DNA of 64,000 nt from Numida meleagris. Lineage: Eukaryota; Chordata; Aves; Galliformes; Numididae. Shown here piece after piece: positions 13,101 to 25,132 of this stretch (the stretch's first letter is position 1; every line of letters begins with the position of its first letter). The stretch is from NCBI RefSeq assembly GCF_002078875.1, contig NC_034409.1, forward strand, positions 16,310,631 to 16,374,630, written 5' to 3'. The position numbers were made by a program, and so were the translations under genes. The notes under the pieces are model-generated. The model saw only the letters and a program-made list of their open reading frames with translations. It ran no database searches and was not told where the DNA came from.

Positions 13101-14467
13101 ATGTAAACCTTTCATTTAACTGTGTATTTATTCATGGCTACTGTAATTATCTGTTTTGTACTGGTGGGCACTATCCCACATAATCTCAAAGGATATAAAA
13201 ACGCTACTTGGGTCTACACAGTTAGGATTGGTAGCTATATTACTTGTTCAAATGATATCAGAACTGATTTTGAGCTACATCGTCATATATAGAAAACACA
13301 AGAGCACTGAACAACATCATTAACAGAAAAAACTAGGTAGAATGGCCTCTATGACAGTATTTACTATATCCCAATTTAACATGATAATATTACAGTGTCT
13401 TTGCTTTTATCCATATCTTCTGTTCGTTCACCCTTGTTTCAGTAGGGTGACACCACCTTTCTTCATAAAACAAGATTTTTAGAATGAAGCAGTACCACTG
13501 CTTTTGTTAAAGGCAAGATTCAAGGCTGATAGCTAACCTCCCAGAATAGTTGAAAGAGCTGTTCTAGCTTTGCAGTCTGACAGATTACTGCCAGAGAACT
13601 AGCCAGTTTTGACAAGTCTTTAACACTTTCTGTCTAATTCCTGACAACCATGTAAGTAAGAACAGGATTTATACAGTTAATAATGTTTCTGCCAACTAGT
13701 CCTCTTCAGATTTTTCCAAATCTCTCAAAAGTAATTTAGCAGTTTTAGAAATTGTGCAATGCAAGGCAAATCTTTAGCAAAAGATTATGTTTTGTCTCCA
13801 CAGGTTCTCCTCAGTTAATCTACACCTTTTGTGAAAAACAGAGAGAATAAGTATAATAAGTCACAACAGACAATTTGATTTAAATTTTTATTTAATATTC
13901 TTGTGCCATTCCAAAGGAATTCTTATTTTTGATACCACATTTCTGCTTTCTGTCACAACAAGAATGAACCTCAAATGGCAATTGTGGTAACATTCAAATG
14001 ATCATACTTAGGATCACACTTCACCAAAGTAACTGTTTCAAAGCAATATGCTGCACATTCCAAGTGGCAGAGGCCAAAAGAATAAAAGGTGGCATTTCTG
14101 TTATATTTGAAAGAATATTATAACAGTAATAGTGGTTAACATTGATGCACATGCCTTTGTTGTTATGGTCTTAATGTAGAACATGTCAGCGTGGGTTTGC
14201 AGATGTAATTAGTCACTTGGTGGTTAACATAACAGAAGTCCACTAAATAAATCTCTAGATAGTCGGAAACTTGGTAGCTAAAAATCTACCAGGCAACCTG
14301 GTGATTCATATAGAGTCACTGTTTCTCAAGTAGCTTTACTCAGTCCTCTGTTTAAAGGTTTCAGCATAGACATTAGATTGAGGGTCAGCAGGATGTGCCA
14401 CATCGTTTGTGAAGATGATTGTGTCATGAAGTGAATAGATGATACATTCTCTCCAGGCAGTTTCTAC

Positions 14468-14510
14468 AAGAAGGGCAAGTAGCCCTTCTTCTACAAGAAT
14501 ATATCTTGTA
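14468..14510. repeat. Two adjacent short hairpins with overlapping direct repeats
   Basis: The first inverted repeat has a perfect 9-bp stem (AAGAAGGGC, 14,468-14,476, pairing with 14,482-14,490) and a 5-nt loop. Two bases after it ends, a second one begins, with a 7-bp stem (TACAAGA, 14,492-14,498, pairing with 14,504-14,510) and loop ATATA. The word TTCTACAAG occurs on both sides of the first loop, at 14,462 and 14,488. No function is known. Confidence 0.7.
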
Positions 14511-15605
14511 TAAAAGAATATAGCTCTTTACCTTTCAAACAAAACAAGTGCTATAAGACATTCTAGATAACCACAGAATGTACTAACATAATTTAATTTC
14601 TATACATCTCAAGAAAGAAAATGCTAGTGATAAGCTGCTGCATGAAAAAATATATAGCAGAGGTCCTAGTTTTAAAGTACATTGTCACATCCTTGTTAGT
14701 TGGTCTACTATGCACCCAGTAGTTCAGGGAAAATCCAATGAGTGGATATACGTGGTGTTCAGGAGACACCTAAGAATTTGCACTGTTGATGCAAAAGAAT
14801 GCTTTATTGCAGTTATTGCCAATTAGCTTGTCACAATCTGAACTGATATCTCTGACCAAATGTAGAAATCTACATTGCAGATAGCTATATAGCAGCTATA
14901 TACAGTCATCAATAGAAACAGTGTTTATGCTGTTTAAACATCTTAGAGCGACAGTGCAGATTAATGTGTACGGCAGATATCTAACACTATATCAGATGAA
15001 TTCCACCCTAAGGCATGTGGAATGTTTATGTTGTGTTTTATAAACAGTGTAAGGACAATTTTAGTTATTATTCGTTTGCAAGTAACACTTTGCCATTAAA
15101 ATCACTTCTAACTACAGACTGCAACAATCATGTTATGTTATAATTTTCATCAGTTCTTTTCCTTTATCCTTCTTACTCACAACAGGTAGCAGTCAAGGTC
15201 AAGTTTCCTATTAGTATGCTAAAACCCACTGCTCTCGCTCAGGAGTTAGTCTGATAACTTATGTGTGTGAGGGTTGTAAATCTCTGGTACACTTGAATTT
15301 TGGCTTCCTGGTGTTAAGGAAGGCAGTACAAAAACCTCAGTTTTGCTTTGCTGTTCTTGTATGATCACAAGGAAACTTTTTTATTTTGCTTCTCGGTCAG
15401 AGAACTGGTGCTGTCATATCTAAAATTCATAATTCTTGAGTAGAGAGACTTTCTGATTTCAGAATCTTTTGGGGAAATTTTTCATATCTTCTCTGCTGCT
15501 GAAAGCCTAGCCTTAGTGCCAAATTTGTGCTGGATGTCTGAGATATAGGAATTAAAAATTCCCATACAATATGACGAGGATGAGGATCTGGTGTTCAGCA
15601 TATAC

Positions 15606-15654
15606 TTTTGTTTTGTTTTGTTTTTGTTGGTTTTTTTTTGTCTTTTTTTTTTCT
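15606..15654. repeat. T-rich low-complexity tract, (TTTTG)n then poly-T
   Basis: About four TTTTG units are followed by two T runs of nine or ten bases, interrupted by G and GTC. This is simple-sequence DNA. The overlapping 60-odd-codon frames on both strands are artefacts of this composition. Confidence 0.85.
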
Positions 15655-17284
15655 TTGTATAGTATATCAAAAGCAGAGGAGGTAATGAAATATAGTCGAT
15701 ACATCCCTGAGGGCAGCTCAGCTCATCTGTCCAGTTCTCAGTTCTACCTCATGCATCTAGCATGATCAGAAAGTTGTGAGGAGTGAATCCTCCTAGTTCT
15801 TTCCACTGTTTTCCCCACACTTTTCACTCAGAACATCTGCAAAGTCTTGAATGAATAATAGCACTTCCAATCAGGTTTACGTACAAAGAAACCTAGCACT
15901 TGCAAAGACTTTCTCATTAACAGTAAAACTGAAACTTCCTGATGATCCAAGAAACACTTCCAGTTTATTCACATCAGTCCTTCCATTTAAACAATGATTT
16001 ATCTTTTCTATTCCATGATTTAAACTTTCATTGCAACCAAGCATCTCCGGCTCTTAAATTCACTAAAAAGTCATTGAAAATTCGAGTTCAGTAAAACTGC
16101 TTTACATGTGCCCAGGGAAACAATATTTAGCAGGCAGAAGAGTGTGGCTAAGTGAGCTGTTATGAAATGATGAGCGCAATACCTTAATTCTCAGCATTGT
16201 TAGCTGTTCTCCTGTCTTGTTGAGAATGTTAAAAAATAATCATCATGCCTAATGTTAAGATATGCACAAATTATTTTAAGTAGCATTTCATATTTTTTTT
16301 GCAATTGAATGACTTTAGAAAGGTCCCCAGATAGAGTAAAAAGGCTCCAAGGACTTCACCATAAAAGGCCATATGACGTATCCTTATTCTTAGGAGCATC
16401 TCACTTTAAACTTGAAGTCAGCAGGTCTCATCTACTGCATGAGTCTCAGCCTGGAGGGGAAGTAACATTCTCTTTTACTCTTAAGGATGTTTGCATTCAA
16501 CTGCCTATTTACATTTTTCCACATTTCATTATTTAAGCTCTTTTGGTAAGGAAAAGACCAAGTCAGAAAGAGATTGATAGCTTTTCGTCTTGACCCTCAG
16601 GTCTTGTTTGTATTTAATTTATTTCTTAGCTTATTTGCCTAGATATCTCAAAGTCTGAAAAATTTCCCAGTATTTAATTCCTTGATTAAATATACTGTGA
16701 AGGTGAAATCATATTCTCTTGAGCTTAAACTGCAGTTAAATTTACCCTTTGAGGTCACTGTCTTTTTGAAAACAAAAATTAAAGGAATGGTCATCAATTC
16801 TGTTTAACACAAATCTGGTTTATGATTAAGTCGTGAAAGGTGGTCATTGCACATATTTTGGACTATTTTTATCCACCACGCTGTACTTGCTCTTGAGTTA
16901 TTCACGTGAAAAAGACATTAAAATTCAAGCTCAAATTAAACTTTATCTTGTTAAACTTCTGATGTCTTTCTAAGTAGCTTGTGGGAGAATATGATTTTAA
17001 ATCAAAGTAGTTCACTTCTCTTTTTTTTCAGAAAAAAATACTAAAATTCATGAAACAGAGCTATAAAAGCAAACAAAAAGAAACCACACAAAAGACAGGA
17101 AGACTACTAAAACAGCACAACCATAATATACAAGATAACTAGCACTGTGTGAAATGGTGTCTGTAAAAAAGCAATACACTCCACATTACTAAGGTATACA
17201 GTCTTATAAAAAACTCAAAACCCAAATACAGGATTCTGTTTGCTGTTTTGTAGGAAACTTACTGTAAAGTATCAAAGATCTGCA

Positions 17285-17771
17285 GGAAGGTCACAAGCAA
17301 TTCAGGAGTTTTCTGGAGTGTAGTGGTGTGATAAATTCGTGACACAGATGTTGATCAAAGGACGTGTTCTGCTGGACCTGGTCCTTCCAAACAAGAAAGA
17401 ACTGGTTGAGCATGTTGGCTGCTGTCTGCAGTGGCTGTGATAGTTGAGTTGAGTGGAGCTGAGTATCTTAAGAGGAGGGAACAAGGCAATGAGCAGAATC
17501 ATAACCTTGGACTTCAGTAGAGCAGATTTTGATCTGCTTAGGAATCTGCTTGCAAGAATCCTGTAAGAGATCACCCTGGAGAGATGAGGTGTCTGAGAGA
17601 ACTTGTTGGTTTTCAAACATCATGTCTGACAACCTCAAGACTGATCTGTCCCAATCAAGCAAGGTAATAGCAGGCCTGGTTGGAAGAACAAGGAACTCCC
17701 GATTAAAATCAGTAATAAAAGAACAGATACAAGGAGTGAACACAGAATTAGGTGGCCCATCAGGAGGAATA
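17285..17771 (+). mobile_element. CR1 LINE ORF2 remnant, endonuclease-side part
   Basis: The DNA matches the part of CR1 ORF2 at the end of the endonuclease domain: a GTTCTGCTGGACCTGGTCC block, AACAAGAAAGAACTGG, a region that would encode a version of the SLGCSDH-type motif, then CTTGGACTTCAGTAGAGCAG and GATCTGCTTAGGAATCTGCT. Reading it needs frame changes and it contains stops, so it is a pseudogene. It belongs to the same original element as 17,965-18,260, with an antisense CR1 lying between them. Codons between the two parts (the N-terminal RT region) appear missing, so a deletion accompanied or preceded the insertion. The left edge near 17,285 is approximate. Confidence 0.7.
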
Positions 17772-17963
17772 CAAAATAACAGAAACACAGAATGGGTGAT
17801 GTTGGGAAGCACCTCTGGAAGTCATGTAGTCTAACTGCCCTGCTCAAAATAGAGTCATCTAAGAGTAAGCTGCACAGGACCGTGTCCATCTGGATTTTGA
17901 ATATCTTCAAGTGTGGACACTACAAAAACGGTCTGGGAAGCCTATTACATTGTTCAGTCCACC
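17772..17963 (-). mobile_element. CR1 LINE 3' end, antisense, nested in an older CR1
   Basis: On the plus strand it begins near ACACAGAATGGGTGATGTTG, runs through ACCTCTGGAAGTCATGTAG and the CCCTGCTCAAAATAGAG and GAATATCTTCAAGTG blocks, and stops at about TTCAGTCCACCC. That is the reverse complement of the 3' region of a CR1 copy, about 190 bp, so the element points leftward. It interrupts ORF2 of a plus-strand CR1. The 3' octamer tail is degraded, which suggests considerable age. Confidence 0.75.
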
Positions 17964-17964
17964 C

Positions 17965-18260
17965 AAGTCAATCCTACAAGTCAACTGTCCTAGCTGTATG
18001 CAATGAAGTGACTGACTTGGTAGAGAAGCAGAGGGGAGTCAATGTCGTATATTGTGATTTTACTTCTGACGGTGTCTCTCATGACATCCTCAAACTGATT
18101 TAGCAGAAAAGTGAGGTGAACTGAAAACTGGGTAAATTGCCAGGCTCAAATGATGGTGATTAGCAACACAACTGTCAGCGGGAGGCCAGTCAGCAGCAGT
18201 ATACCCCAAGGGTTTATCTAGGGGGCCAGATCTCTGGAGGTCCATTCTCACCTCAGCGGT
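17965..18260 (+). mobile_element. CR1 LINE ORF2 remnant, reverse transcriptase part
   Basis: In the frame running to 18,103 the translation contains VVYCDF followed shortly by GVSHDIL. This corresponds to RT motif A of CR1 (normally YLDFSKAFDTVSH). The first aspartate (codon 18,056-18,058) is kept, but the residues of the KAF part are lost. Further on, 18,204-18,212 encodes PQG of the SGVPQGSVLGP block, followed by an in-frame TAG at 18,219. Other stops and shifts are present. It is a dead fragment, continuous in origin with 17,285-17,771. An open frame of 103 codons at 17,792-18,103 is a chimaera of the antisense insert and this RT fragment, not a gene. Confidence 0.8.
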
Positions 18261-21200
18261 GATGTGAGCCTGTAGCTGCAGTTTTCTCATTTATCAATGC
18301 CTTGATTGAGCATTCCTTAAACAGACTCCTGCAGGCATCTAAGGAGCTGTGTAGAAAGTAGTGGGAAAGAAGAGACAAAGTATCAGTAAGTTTTTCATTA
18401 TAATCAGCGTGCAGGTGGCATAATCCATAGTCAGACAGCTATGCTGTATGGTCACGTATTCTAAAATATTGTATTTAATAAATTTATATCATTAATAAAA
18501 TAAAGGAGTGTAATTTTCCTTATATCCCAGAGTAGTATCTAATCCCCATCACATAGATGTATTTTTCAAACCTAGCTTTTCAAGGAGTAAAAAGGCCGTA
18601 AATACCATCTCTCTTTAGAAAATGGTAAGAAGTAGGTATTTTTGAAGGCCTCTAGAGGGAGATCCTGTCTGCATATTTTTAGGTGCTTAAATTAGGCTGA
18701 CTGATGTCTTCTCAGAGTGTATCAGTGATTACTGTTGTAAAATACAAGAGATGAATTCATAAATAAAGTAACCAATGTAGAAGAATGCAAAGCGGAAATC
18801 TCATCTTACTTCCTTTCCAACAGCAACTTCTTTAAAAGAGTATGAGTATTTTATGAATTAGACAAGGGGCTTCGATGAATAAATCAGCACATTCTTTTTA
18901 TCCCACATAAATATCTATACAAACAGAAAGGATGTGATTTTTAGTTCATTCATTTCCATTCATTTACTTGGATGCATGGTTGAGCTACTGCTGTGCTTTA
19001 AAATTCTTGACAAGTAGTGACCTAACCTTTTGCTTAAAAATGATGATGGAGTCCTGCTTGATTGCAGGATAAGTACTAAGCCACTGTCTGTTCCAATGAG
19101 GCAAGGCAAAGAAGGACTCTGCTAAAGCATCTTCTTGCCAGTGGAATAAATTCTACTTTCAGATCTTTTCTATAGGACCCACTTTTTCTATTATTATTCT
19201 GTTAAAATCTATTGTTACCACACAACAATCACTAGCATTTCTTAATGCACGCTGCTCACTTCAATCTTTGAGTTTGTACTCTCAAGATTAAAGTCTCCTG
19301 CCTGGAAAGCATGCCTCGCATGTAAGTGAACACCCTGGTGTTTCACTGGCCTGCTGTCTCTATCCTCTGTGCTTTGACAATGCTTTCCCAGTACTTCTGA
19401 TTAGACTTAGAAACATTTATCTACAGGAGAGCCAGCCTATCACCAGATACGAAGAGAAAAGCTGGATAATGAAAATATCTTTTAATCTTACCTGAGTGTA
19501 GGAGTAAAAGGACTTTAAAACACTGCATTAATCTGAATGAACCATAATATTCTGAGCTAATCCCAATTGTGATGCAAACTAATGTATTTTTTCTACATTC
19601 TGTTTCCTTCTGTTAATCTGGACAGCTTCTCAGCAGCGGTATTTTCACTCATTAGGAACAGTCTACTTAACTGTTGAATTCCATGCTGATGTGTTATTTC
19701 CCCACAAAGGAAAAATTAGCTTGGAAACTTGTGATGGCGGTGTCTTCTCTGAGAATAACACCATAATTACATTTTAACCACCCTGAAATGTTCATCAAAA
19801 AATTGTTACTTGTGGTTTTTTTTCCCTTCCTTATTCTTCCAGTGTCCTATTGTTACACTTAAATAATACATTCATACAATGAATATTCAAGTAATCTTGT
19901 CACATATGGTACTAGAGAGCTGTTATAAAGTAGTGACACATTCATCTAAGTACATTATTTTTAGCATGTACCTAAGTTTGAGAAAAATATGGTTGTAATG
20001 AAGCATCCAGCATAGGGCTATGCTAGATGTCTTCATTCTATTTGTTGTCTATGGAGAGAGCTGACTATTTCACCCTATCTTAGATGCTTAGATAGGGCAA
20101 GTTGCTTTCTGTGAGTTCTTAACACTTTCCATTCATTCCATGGTGAACATAGACCCTTAAGGAGGGTATCTAACCTCTAAACATCTAATGTGAGGTATTT
20201 ATGAATTGCATCCCAGTGAAGCCAAGGGAGAAGCCTCTATTTGAACCTTGCTGAATGTTTTGGCCTTACTCACTCTGTTTCTCTTTTCCTTAGCCTGTTA
20301 TGAAATGACTGAATATTTATGGTTCACTTTGCACATGGATTACTCAGCACAAATAATATTACTGCTTCAGCTAAGGCACTATCTAAAATTTGAAATGCTA
20401 GATGTAGAGCAAAAACTACTGTTAGATATGGACCTGCTTTATTCATTTTGACAAGTGATTCTTATCATTTGAACTTTCTGTCTGCTGTGGTTAGAAAAGA
20501 GATTCAGTTTTCTTTTAAAGGTTATCATACCTTAAATTCAAAGCAGTTTAATGTGATCTTTTGTAATCAGTACGCAAGCTGCACTAAAAATGGCCTTTTA
20601 CTAAAGGTATTACATGCCTCTGCTTGCATGTTGGAAAAGTTATACTTGTTAGATATGGTATTATTCCCCCTTCTTGCCACTAGACTCAAATCTATTCATT
20701 ATGTATTAAAAGATGGTAACCACATAGATCATTAGAATCTATGAGGTGGAAATTATATTCTTCCATTCTTACCTTAGGTAAGAAATGATCTCTGGTGACC
20801 AGAGCTTTGCAGTTTTGTCCTCAGTAGTAAACCATCTTAAAAGAATGATTCAGTCACAAGCTACATAAGAGGCATGGAAATGAATTGGTTTTGGTCAGTA
20901 TTTGAAAATTCAGCAAGTTTACTGGTGAACACAGATTAGGTGCTCACTACTTTGTGGCTATACTTTTCTTTTTTCTTTTTCTGTAGATACACACAGACTC
21001 GTGTTCATACATTCACAAAATAGAAGTGACATGCTATAGGCATGTAAACTGACAACAGCTACAGCCATAACATGTATTTTACTTTCTCTCTGCCACTTCA
21101 TACAAAAAAAATTTCTTACAAAATATTCTTCCAATGGAAACAATTTTAAGTGGAAGTTCAGTGCATTACCTCTTTCAAAATCTAACTTTCATTGATGATA

Positions 21201-21289
21201 ACTCTTCCACTGATCTACTGGCTATTGTGTATAACCTATATTTTGCTAACTAAAGCCAGTTTGTGAATTCCTATTTTTTATCTTTATTT

Positions 21290-21304
21290 AAAAAAAAAAA
21301 AAAA
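21290..21304. repeat. Poly-A run, 15 bases
   Basis: Uninterrupted A15. No processed-pseudogene body was recognised upstream, so it is listed only as a homopolymer. Confidence 0.85.
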
Positions 21305-21710
21305 TTTCAGAGTCTACTCTTTCATTCAGATATACAGAAATCTCCATGTATCCCAAAGCTGATTTTTTCACGTCCAGCAATTGATTCATAGTACATAATA
21401 CACAATGTGTGACACGTTTCTCTTCTTTTTTTTGATGGTTGTGAAAATTTACAGATTCTTATGTACAAGAATAATATGTTTGCTTGACAGTAGCTTACAT
21501 CAGCTTCTTGTCTCAATTTCCCATGATTTTAGTGATGAGAATTCACTAAAGAAGTAATTAAAAGTCCACAGTAAATTTTACCTACAGGTTCTGCTGCTTT
21601 ACTGATGTGAACGAATGCTGATATAGTACATTGATGTTTGGCTTCAAATAGAAAGGTGCACTGCAAAAGCTGATTTATTCTTGATAATATCACTCAATAC
21701 AAAGACAGTA

Positions 21711-21723
21711 GATAGATAGATAG
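21711..21723. repeat. Short (GATA)3 microsatellite
   Basis: Three GATA units plus one base. Too short to be strongly unstable. Confidence 0.8.
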
Positions 21724-22919
21724 CACTTTTGCTCTGGACTGGTATCAAAACAAGCTGATACTATGTGAATGCACTTAGTATGTGTTCATAAGATGTATGA
21801 AGAGACAAATTTGGGGCTAGGATGAAGAGAAAGGGGAAAAATAAAATGATTGTATCTTCAAAGTTATTTTCAGGTCAGACTACATAGCAGAGGAAAATTG
21901 CAATGTCTTCCTAAAGCTGCATATTTTAGAAGAGGTAAGAACAGCAAAGCTGAAGGGATCTGTATAAAATATTTTTGTATGTTCCTTTATATTAAAATTA
22001 ACATTATTTTCTGTAGAAGAATATGATTGAGAATGCAAAGTATACCAGATGAAAGAGAGATTTTTTCAACCCACTCATCACTTCAGGTGCAGTATATCAA
22101 TAAAGAAGCAGAAAAAGTGCGGCCACTAACAAAATGATTTATTGATATTTTAGGCTTGTTAAAACAGGTTACTGTCAATGTAATTAACTTCTGGATCAAA
22201 TCAGTCCACTGCAAAGTGAAAGCTGACAGAATGGCTTTAAAACTGCATCTCAGACAAAGCAAGAGCATCAGTGAGTGTTCAGCCTCAGAGGAAGACCCAT
22301 ACTGCTAAATAAGGCTCAGCCTCTCAGTAAAAAAAAGGATTATATTGAAAGAAGTTACTCAAGAAACGGGCCACAGAGTAGCAGACTGATCAAATAGTTT
22401 CAGAGCAGCAGAGAGAAAAGGAAGACAGGATAACAAGCCTGCATATAGAAGTTGGAAATTAGATGAAGATGAACGAAACAATACTGCATGATCAGCAAAT
22501 GGCCAGGTTACAGGAGGTCAACTCCATTTGCAAAATATTAGATGCTAATTGCATTGATTAGATGAAATTCTGCCAGGAAAGTGAATAAGTTCTTCATAAT
22601 TTACTCAATTATGTAATGCCATTATAAATTAGGAAAGAAGTTTGTTAAGATGTTCAGACTAGTTCTTAAAGTGAATGTTAAAGGGTATGTAAACCAACAA
22701 AGGTTTAAATTAACACAAAAAAAAAATTAGAACTGTGAAAATGTAATGTAATATAAAGGCAGATAATAAAAAAATAAAAATCTCACATTTCAGACAGTCA
22801 TTTAAGTACACTTAAATACATCTCCATATGTAAAATATTGTATTGTATAATGAAAAGCAACTTTTTTGTTTCAACATGATAATATAACAGCAGTGGCTTT
22901 CAGTTATGTGCATCTAAGC

Positions 22920-23302
22920 AGTGTGCTGCAGATGATACAAAAGATGGAAGGGATGCCATCCAGAGGGACCTGGACTAGCTTGAAAATTGGGCCCACGTGA
23001 AGATAATCAGATTCAACAAGGTCAAAGGCAAGTTCCTGCACTGGTGTCATGGCAATCCCAGATATGTCTACAGACTGGGAGAAGAATTCACTGAAAGCAG
23101 CCATGAGGAATAGAATTGGGGATTCTGGTGGACAAAAAGCTTGACGTGAGCCAACAGTGTGAACTTGCAGTCTGGAAGGCCAACAGTATCCTGGGCTGCA
23201 TCAAAAGAGGGGTGGCCAGCAGGGTGAGGGAGGTGATTGGACCTGGATGGACTTTAAGGTCCTTCCCAACTCAAGCTATTTTATGATTTTATGATTTTAC
23301 AA
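22920..23302 (+). mobile_element. CR1 LINE, 5'-truncated and internally deleted
   Basis: It begins in the RT region at about TGCAGATGATACAAAAGATG (the FADDTKL motif area). It continues through GGATGCCATCCAGAGGGACC, GGGCCCACGTGAAG, GGACAAAAAGCTTGACG and ATCCTGGGCTGCATCAAAAG, the C-terminal ORF2 blocks of CR1. At about 23,235 the order jumps from GGGAGGTGATTG straight to GGACTTTAAGGTCC, which normally lies several hundred bases downstream in the 3' tail. The copy ends in ATTTTATG octamers. The frame is broken. The nearest relative in this window is the copy at 51,125-51,987, which keeps the part deleted here. Confidence 0.85.
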
Positions 23303-24611
23303 TCTTATATTTCATGAGACACTGCTTTTTTTAGAAGTAGTGGGCCATAGAAACTCTGTCATTTGTCTTTATTGTCTGTCCTCTTGAGCCCAGAGCCAGT
23401 GGCAGCAGCCTTGTAGGGCTTCAGGCTATGGAACCAGAGGTGTAAAGAGAACATGAAACAGTGAAGTAGAGTTTCCTACAACAGGAATTTCCCTATAGCA
23501 GTAGGCATATTGAGACCTGGAGTTTTCTCAGAAACTGGAAACAAAAGACAGAGAAAATGGGAAAACAGACTTTAACAGAAAAATTGGAGTAAAATGAAAT
23601 CAATTTTTTTTATTTTCAATTCAGTGGAGACACATAACTACTATTTTGTTCTCATCCGGTAAAACATCTACCATGTGCTTTAGCCAACAAAGTATATTGT
23701 TGGGAGATCTGGCAATGTAATGACTTTTTTTTGTCTGTCTGTAATAAGTAATTTGACTGCTTCACTGAGCTGATTTCAGAACTATTGTGAATTTAAAAGC
23801 ATCAACATAGACTTAGGTAACAATATAAAAATAAGAGGTAAAACCATGAAAATAAAAAAAGTAGAGAAAAGATGACTCTTGGAGTTCCTGCTGCTGATAT
23901 ATTTTTAATATGGCCATAACTTCAAAAATAAGGCCCTTAACAAATTAAATGAGGAAAAAAGAAAGTTAGGCATTTAGTGCGCCCTCAGAGGGTGGAATGC
24001 AGAAGTTGGAGGGACCTCTTGAATACTTCACAAGGAAAAAGGCAGAGTGCAAGGCAAAACGATTGCCTGAAACAGGGAGATGAGGGGATATCACATATGA
24101 ACTGGTGAAAGAGGATGAAAGTAATTTAGCATTGAAAAGTAGCAAAGTGTGAAACCTTCTAGTGTTCTGAATTTAGATTCATCTCTAATTTATTTATTAG
24201 TATCATTTGGAAAATTGGGCCAAAATAATCTTTAAAAATACAGCCTTAAGCTAATGTTTTTGTCAAGGTCAGCGATTTACAACCTGACTGTGAAGAGTTC
24301 TTCCAGTCTTTCCATTTTTCGTGAAAATATTAAATCTTGTTCAAAGCAAGAAGAAGATAGCAAAGTTAATTGATGATGGTACTTTTATTATACACTTATT
24401 TCTTGGAAGCAACAGTATTTCCCAGCTCATAAGATTAATTTCTCTGTGATTGTGACAGGACCATGAGTCAGGTAGAAATCAGAGCATTTGTCTTGAACTT
24501 GTACATCCCATAAGCCCTCCAAAATAAAATACTTCTTAAATTTAATTTTAAAAGACATTTTAACTCAAGAAGTTTATTTTTTTTTAAATAAAAAATAGTA
24601 TCATATGTATA
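23303..24611. other. AT-rich non-coding stretch, no gene seen
   Basis: Between two CR1 copies. No exon, repeat body or structured RNA recognised. Confidence 0.55.
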
Positions 24612-24612
24612 C

Positions 24613-25132
24613 AGAATCATACCATAGAATCATACCATAGAATCATAGAATGACTTGAAAGGGACCTTAAAGATCATTGACAACCAACACTCCTGCTGTG
24701 GGCTGGCTGCCCCCCACCAGCTCAGGATGCCCAGGGCCCCATCCAACCTGGCCTTGAAAGCCTCCAGGGATGGGGCACCCACAGCTTCTCTGGGCAGCTG
24801 TGCCAGGGCCTCACTGCTGAGTAAAGTATTTCCCCCTAACATCCAACCTAAATCTCCCCTCTTTTAGTTTCAAACAATTCCCTCTTGTCCTATCTCTATC
24901 AGGCTGTGTAAAAAGTCAATCTCCCTCCTTTTATAAGCTCCCTTCAAGTACTGGAAGGCCTCAATGAGGTCCCCCCAGAGCTTTCTCTTCTCCAAGCTAA
25001 ACAAGCCTACTTGCCTCAACCTTTCCTCTTAAAAGTGCTGCACTGCTCTAATCACCTTTGTGGCCTTCCTCTGGACCTGCTCCAACAGCTCCACATCCTT
25101 CTTGTGCTGGGGGCCCCAGGCCTGGACTCAGT
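24613..25132 (-). mobile_element. CR1 LINE 3' end, about 0.5 kb
   Basis: On the plus strand it begins with three copies of the CATAGAAT unit in an unusual CATACCATAGAAT pattern. It continues with GGGACCTTAAAGATCATTG, CCCATCCAACCTGGCCTTG, CACAGCTTCTCTGGGCAGC, CTCCCTTCAAGTACTGGAAG and CCTTCCTCTGGACCTGCTCC, and stops abruptly at GGCCTGGACTCAGTA. That is the reverse complement of a CR1 copy from the end of ORF2 through the 3' tail, truncated at its 5' end near 25,132. It is well preserved relative to the copies at 17.8 and 26.8 kb, so it is probably younger. Frames of 70 codons on both strands inside it are incidental. Confidence 0.93.

Larger units (their letters stand above)
10152..17280. other. 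AT-rich non-coding stretch, no gene seen
   Basis: Seven kilobases without a recognised gene or repeat body. Two overlapping open frames at about 12,165-12,549 (minus, up to 122 codons) have hydrophobic stretches but no known domain, Kozak support or splice context, and look like chance. Paired hairpins at 14,468-14,510 and a TTTTG-rich tract at 15,606-15,654 are listed separately. Confidence 0.55.
18261..22915. other. AT-rich non-coding stretch, no gene seen
   Basis: No recognised repeat body or exon. Two consecutive open frames at 20,248-20,451 and 20,448-20,735 overlap by 4 bases on the plus strand (67 and 95 codons), but neither has a recognisable domain and both have strongly AT-biased codons. 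It holds an A15 run at 21,290-21,304 and a short GATA run at 21,711-21,723. Confidence 0.55.

Noticed and set aside
17468..18103. Several 90-114-codon frames on both strands
   Set aside because: All are shadows or chimaeras of the nested CR1 pieces.
18680..18700. TTAGGTGCTTAAATTAGGC word resembling old amniote repeats (similar at about 35,428)
   Set aside because: The match is too short to support a repeat annotation.
20248..20735. Two consecutive plus-strand frames with a 4-base overlap, resembling a bacterial gene pair
   Set aside because: This is vertebrate DNA. There is no ribosome-binding context or recognised domain, and the codon content is simply AT-rich.
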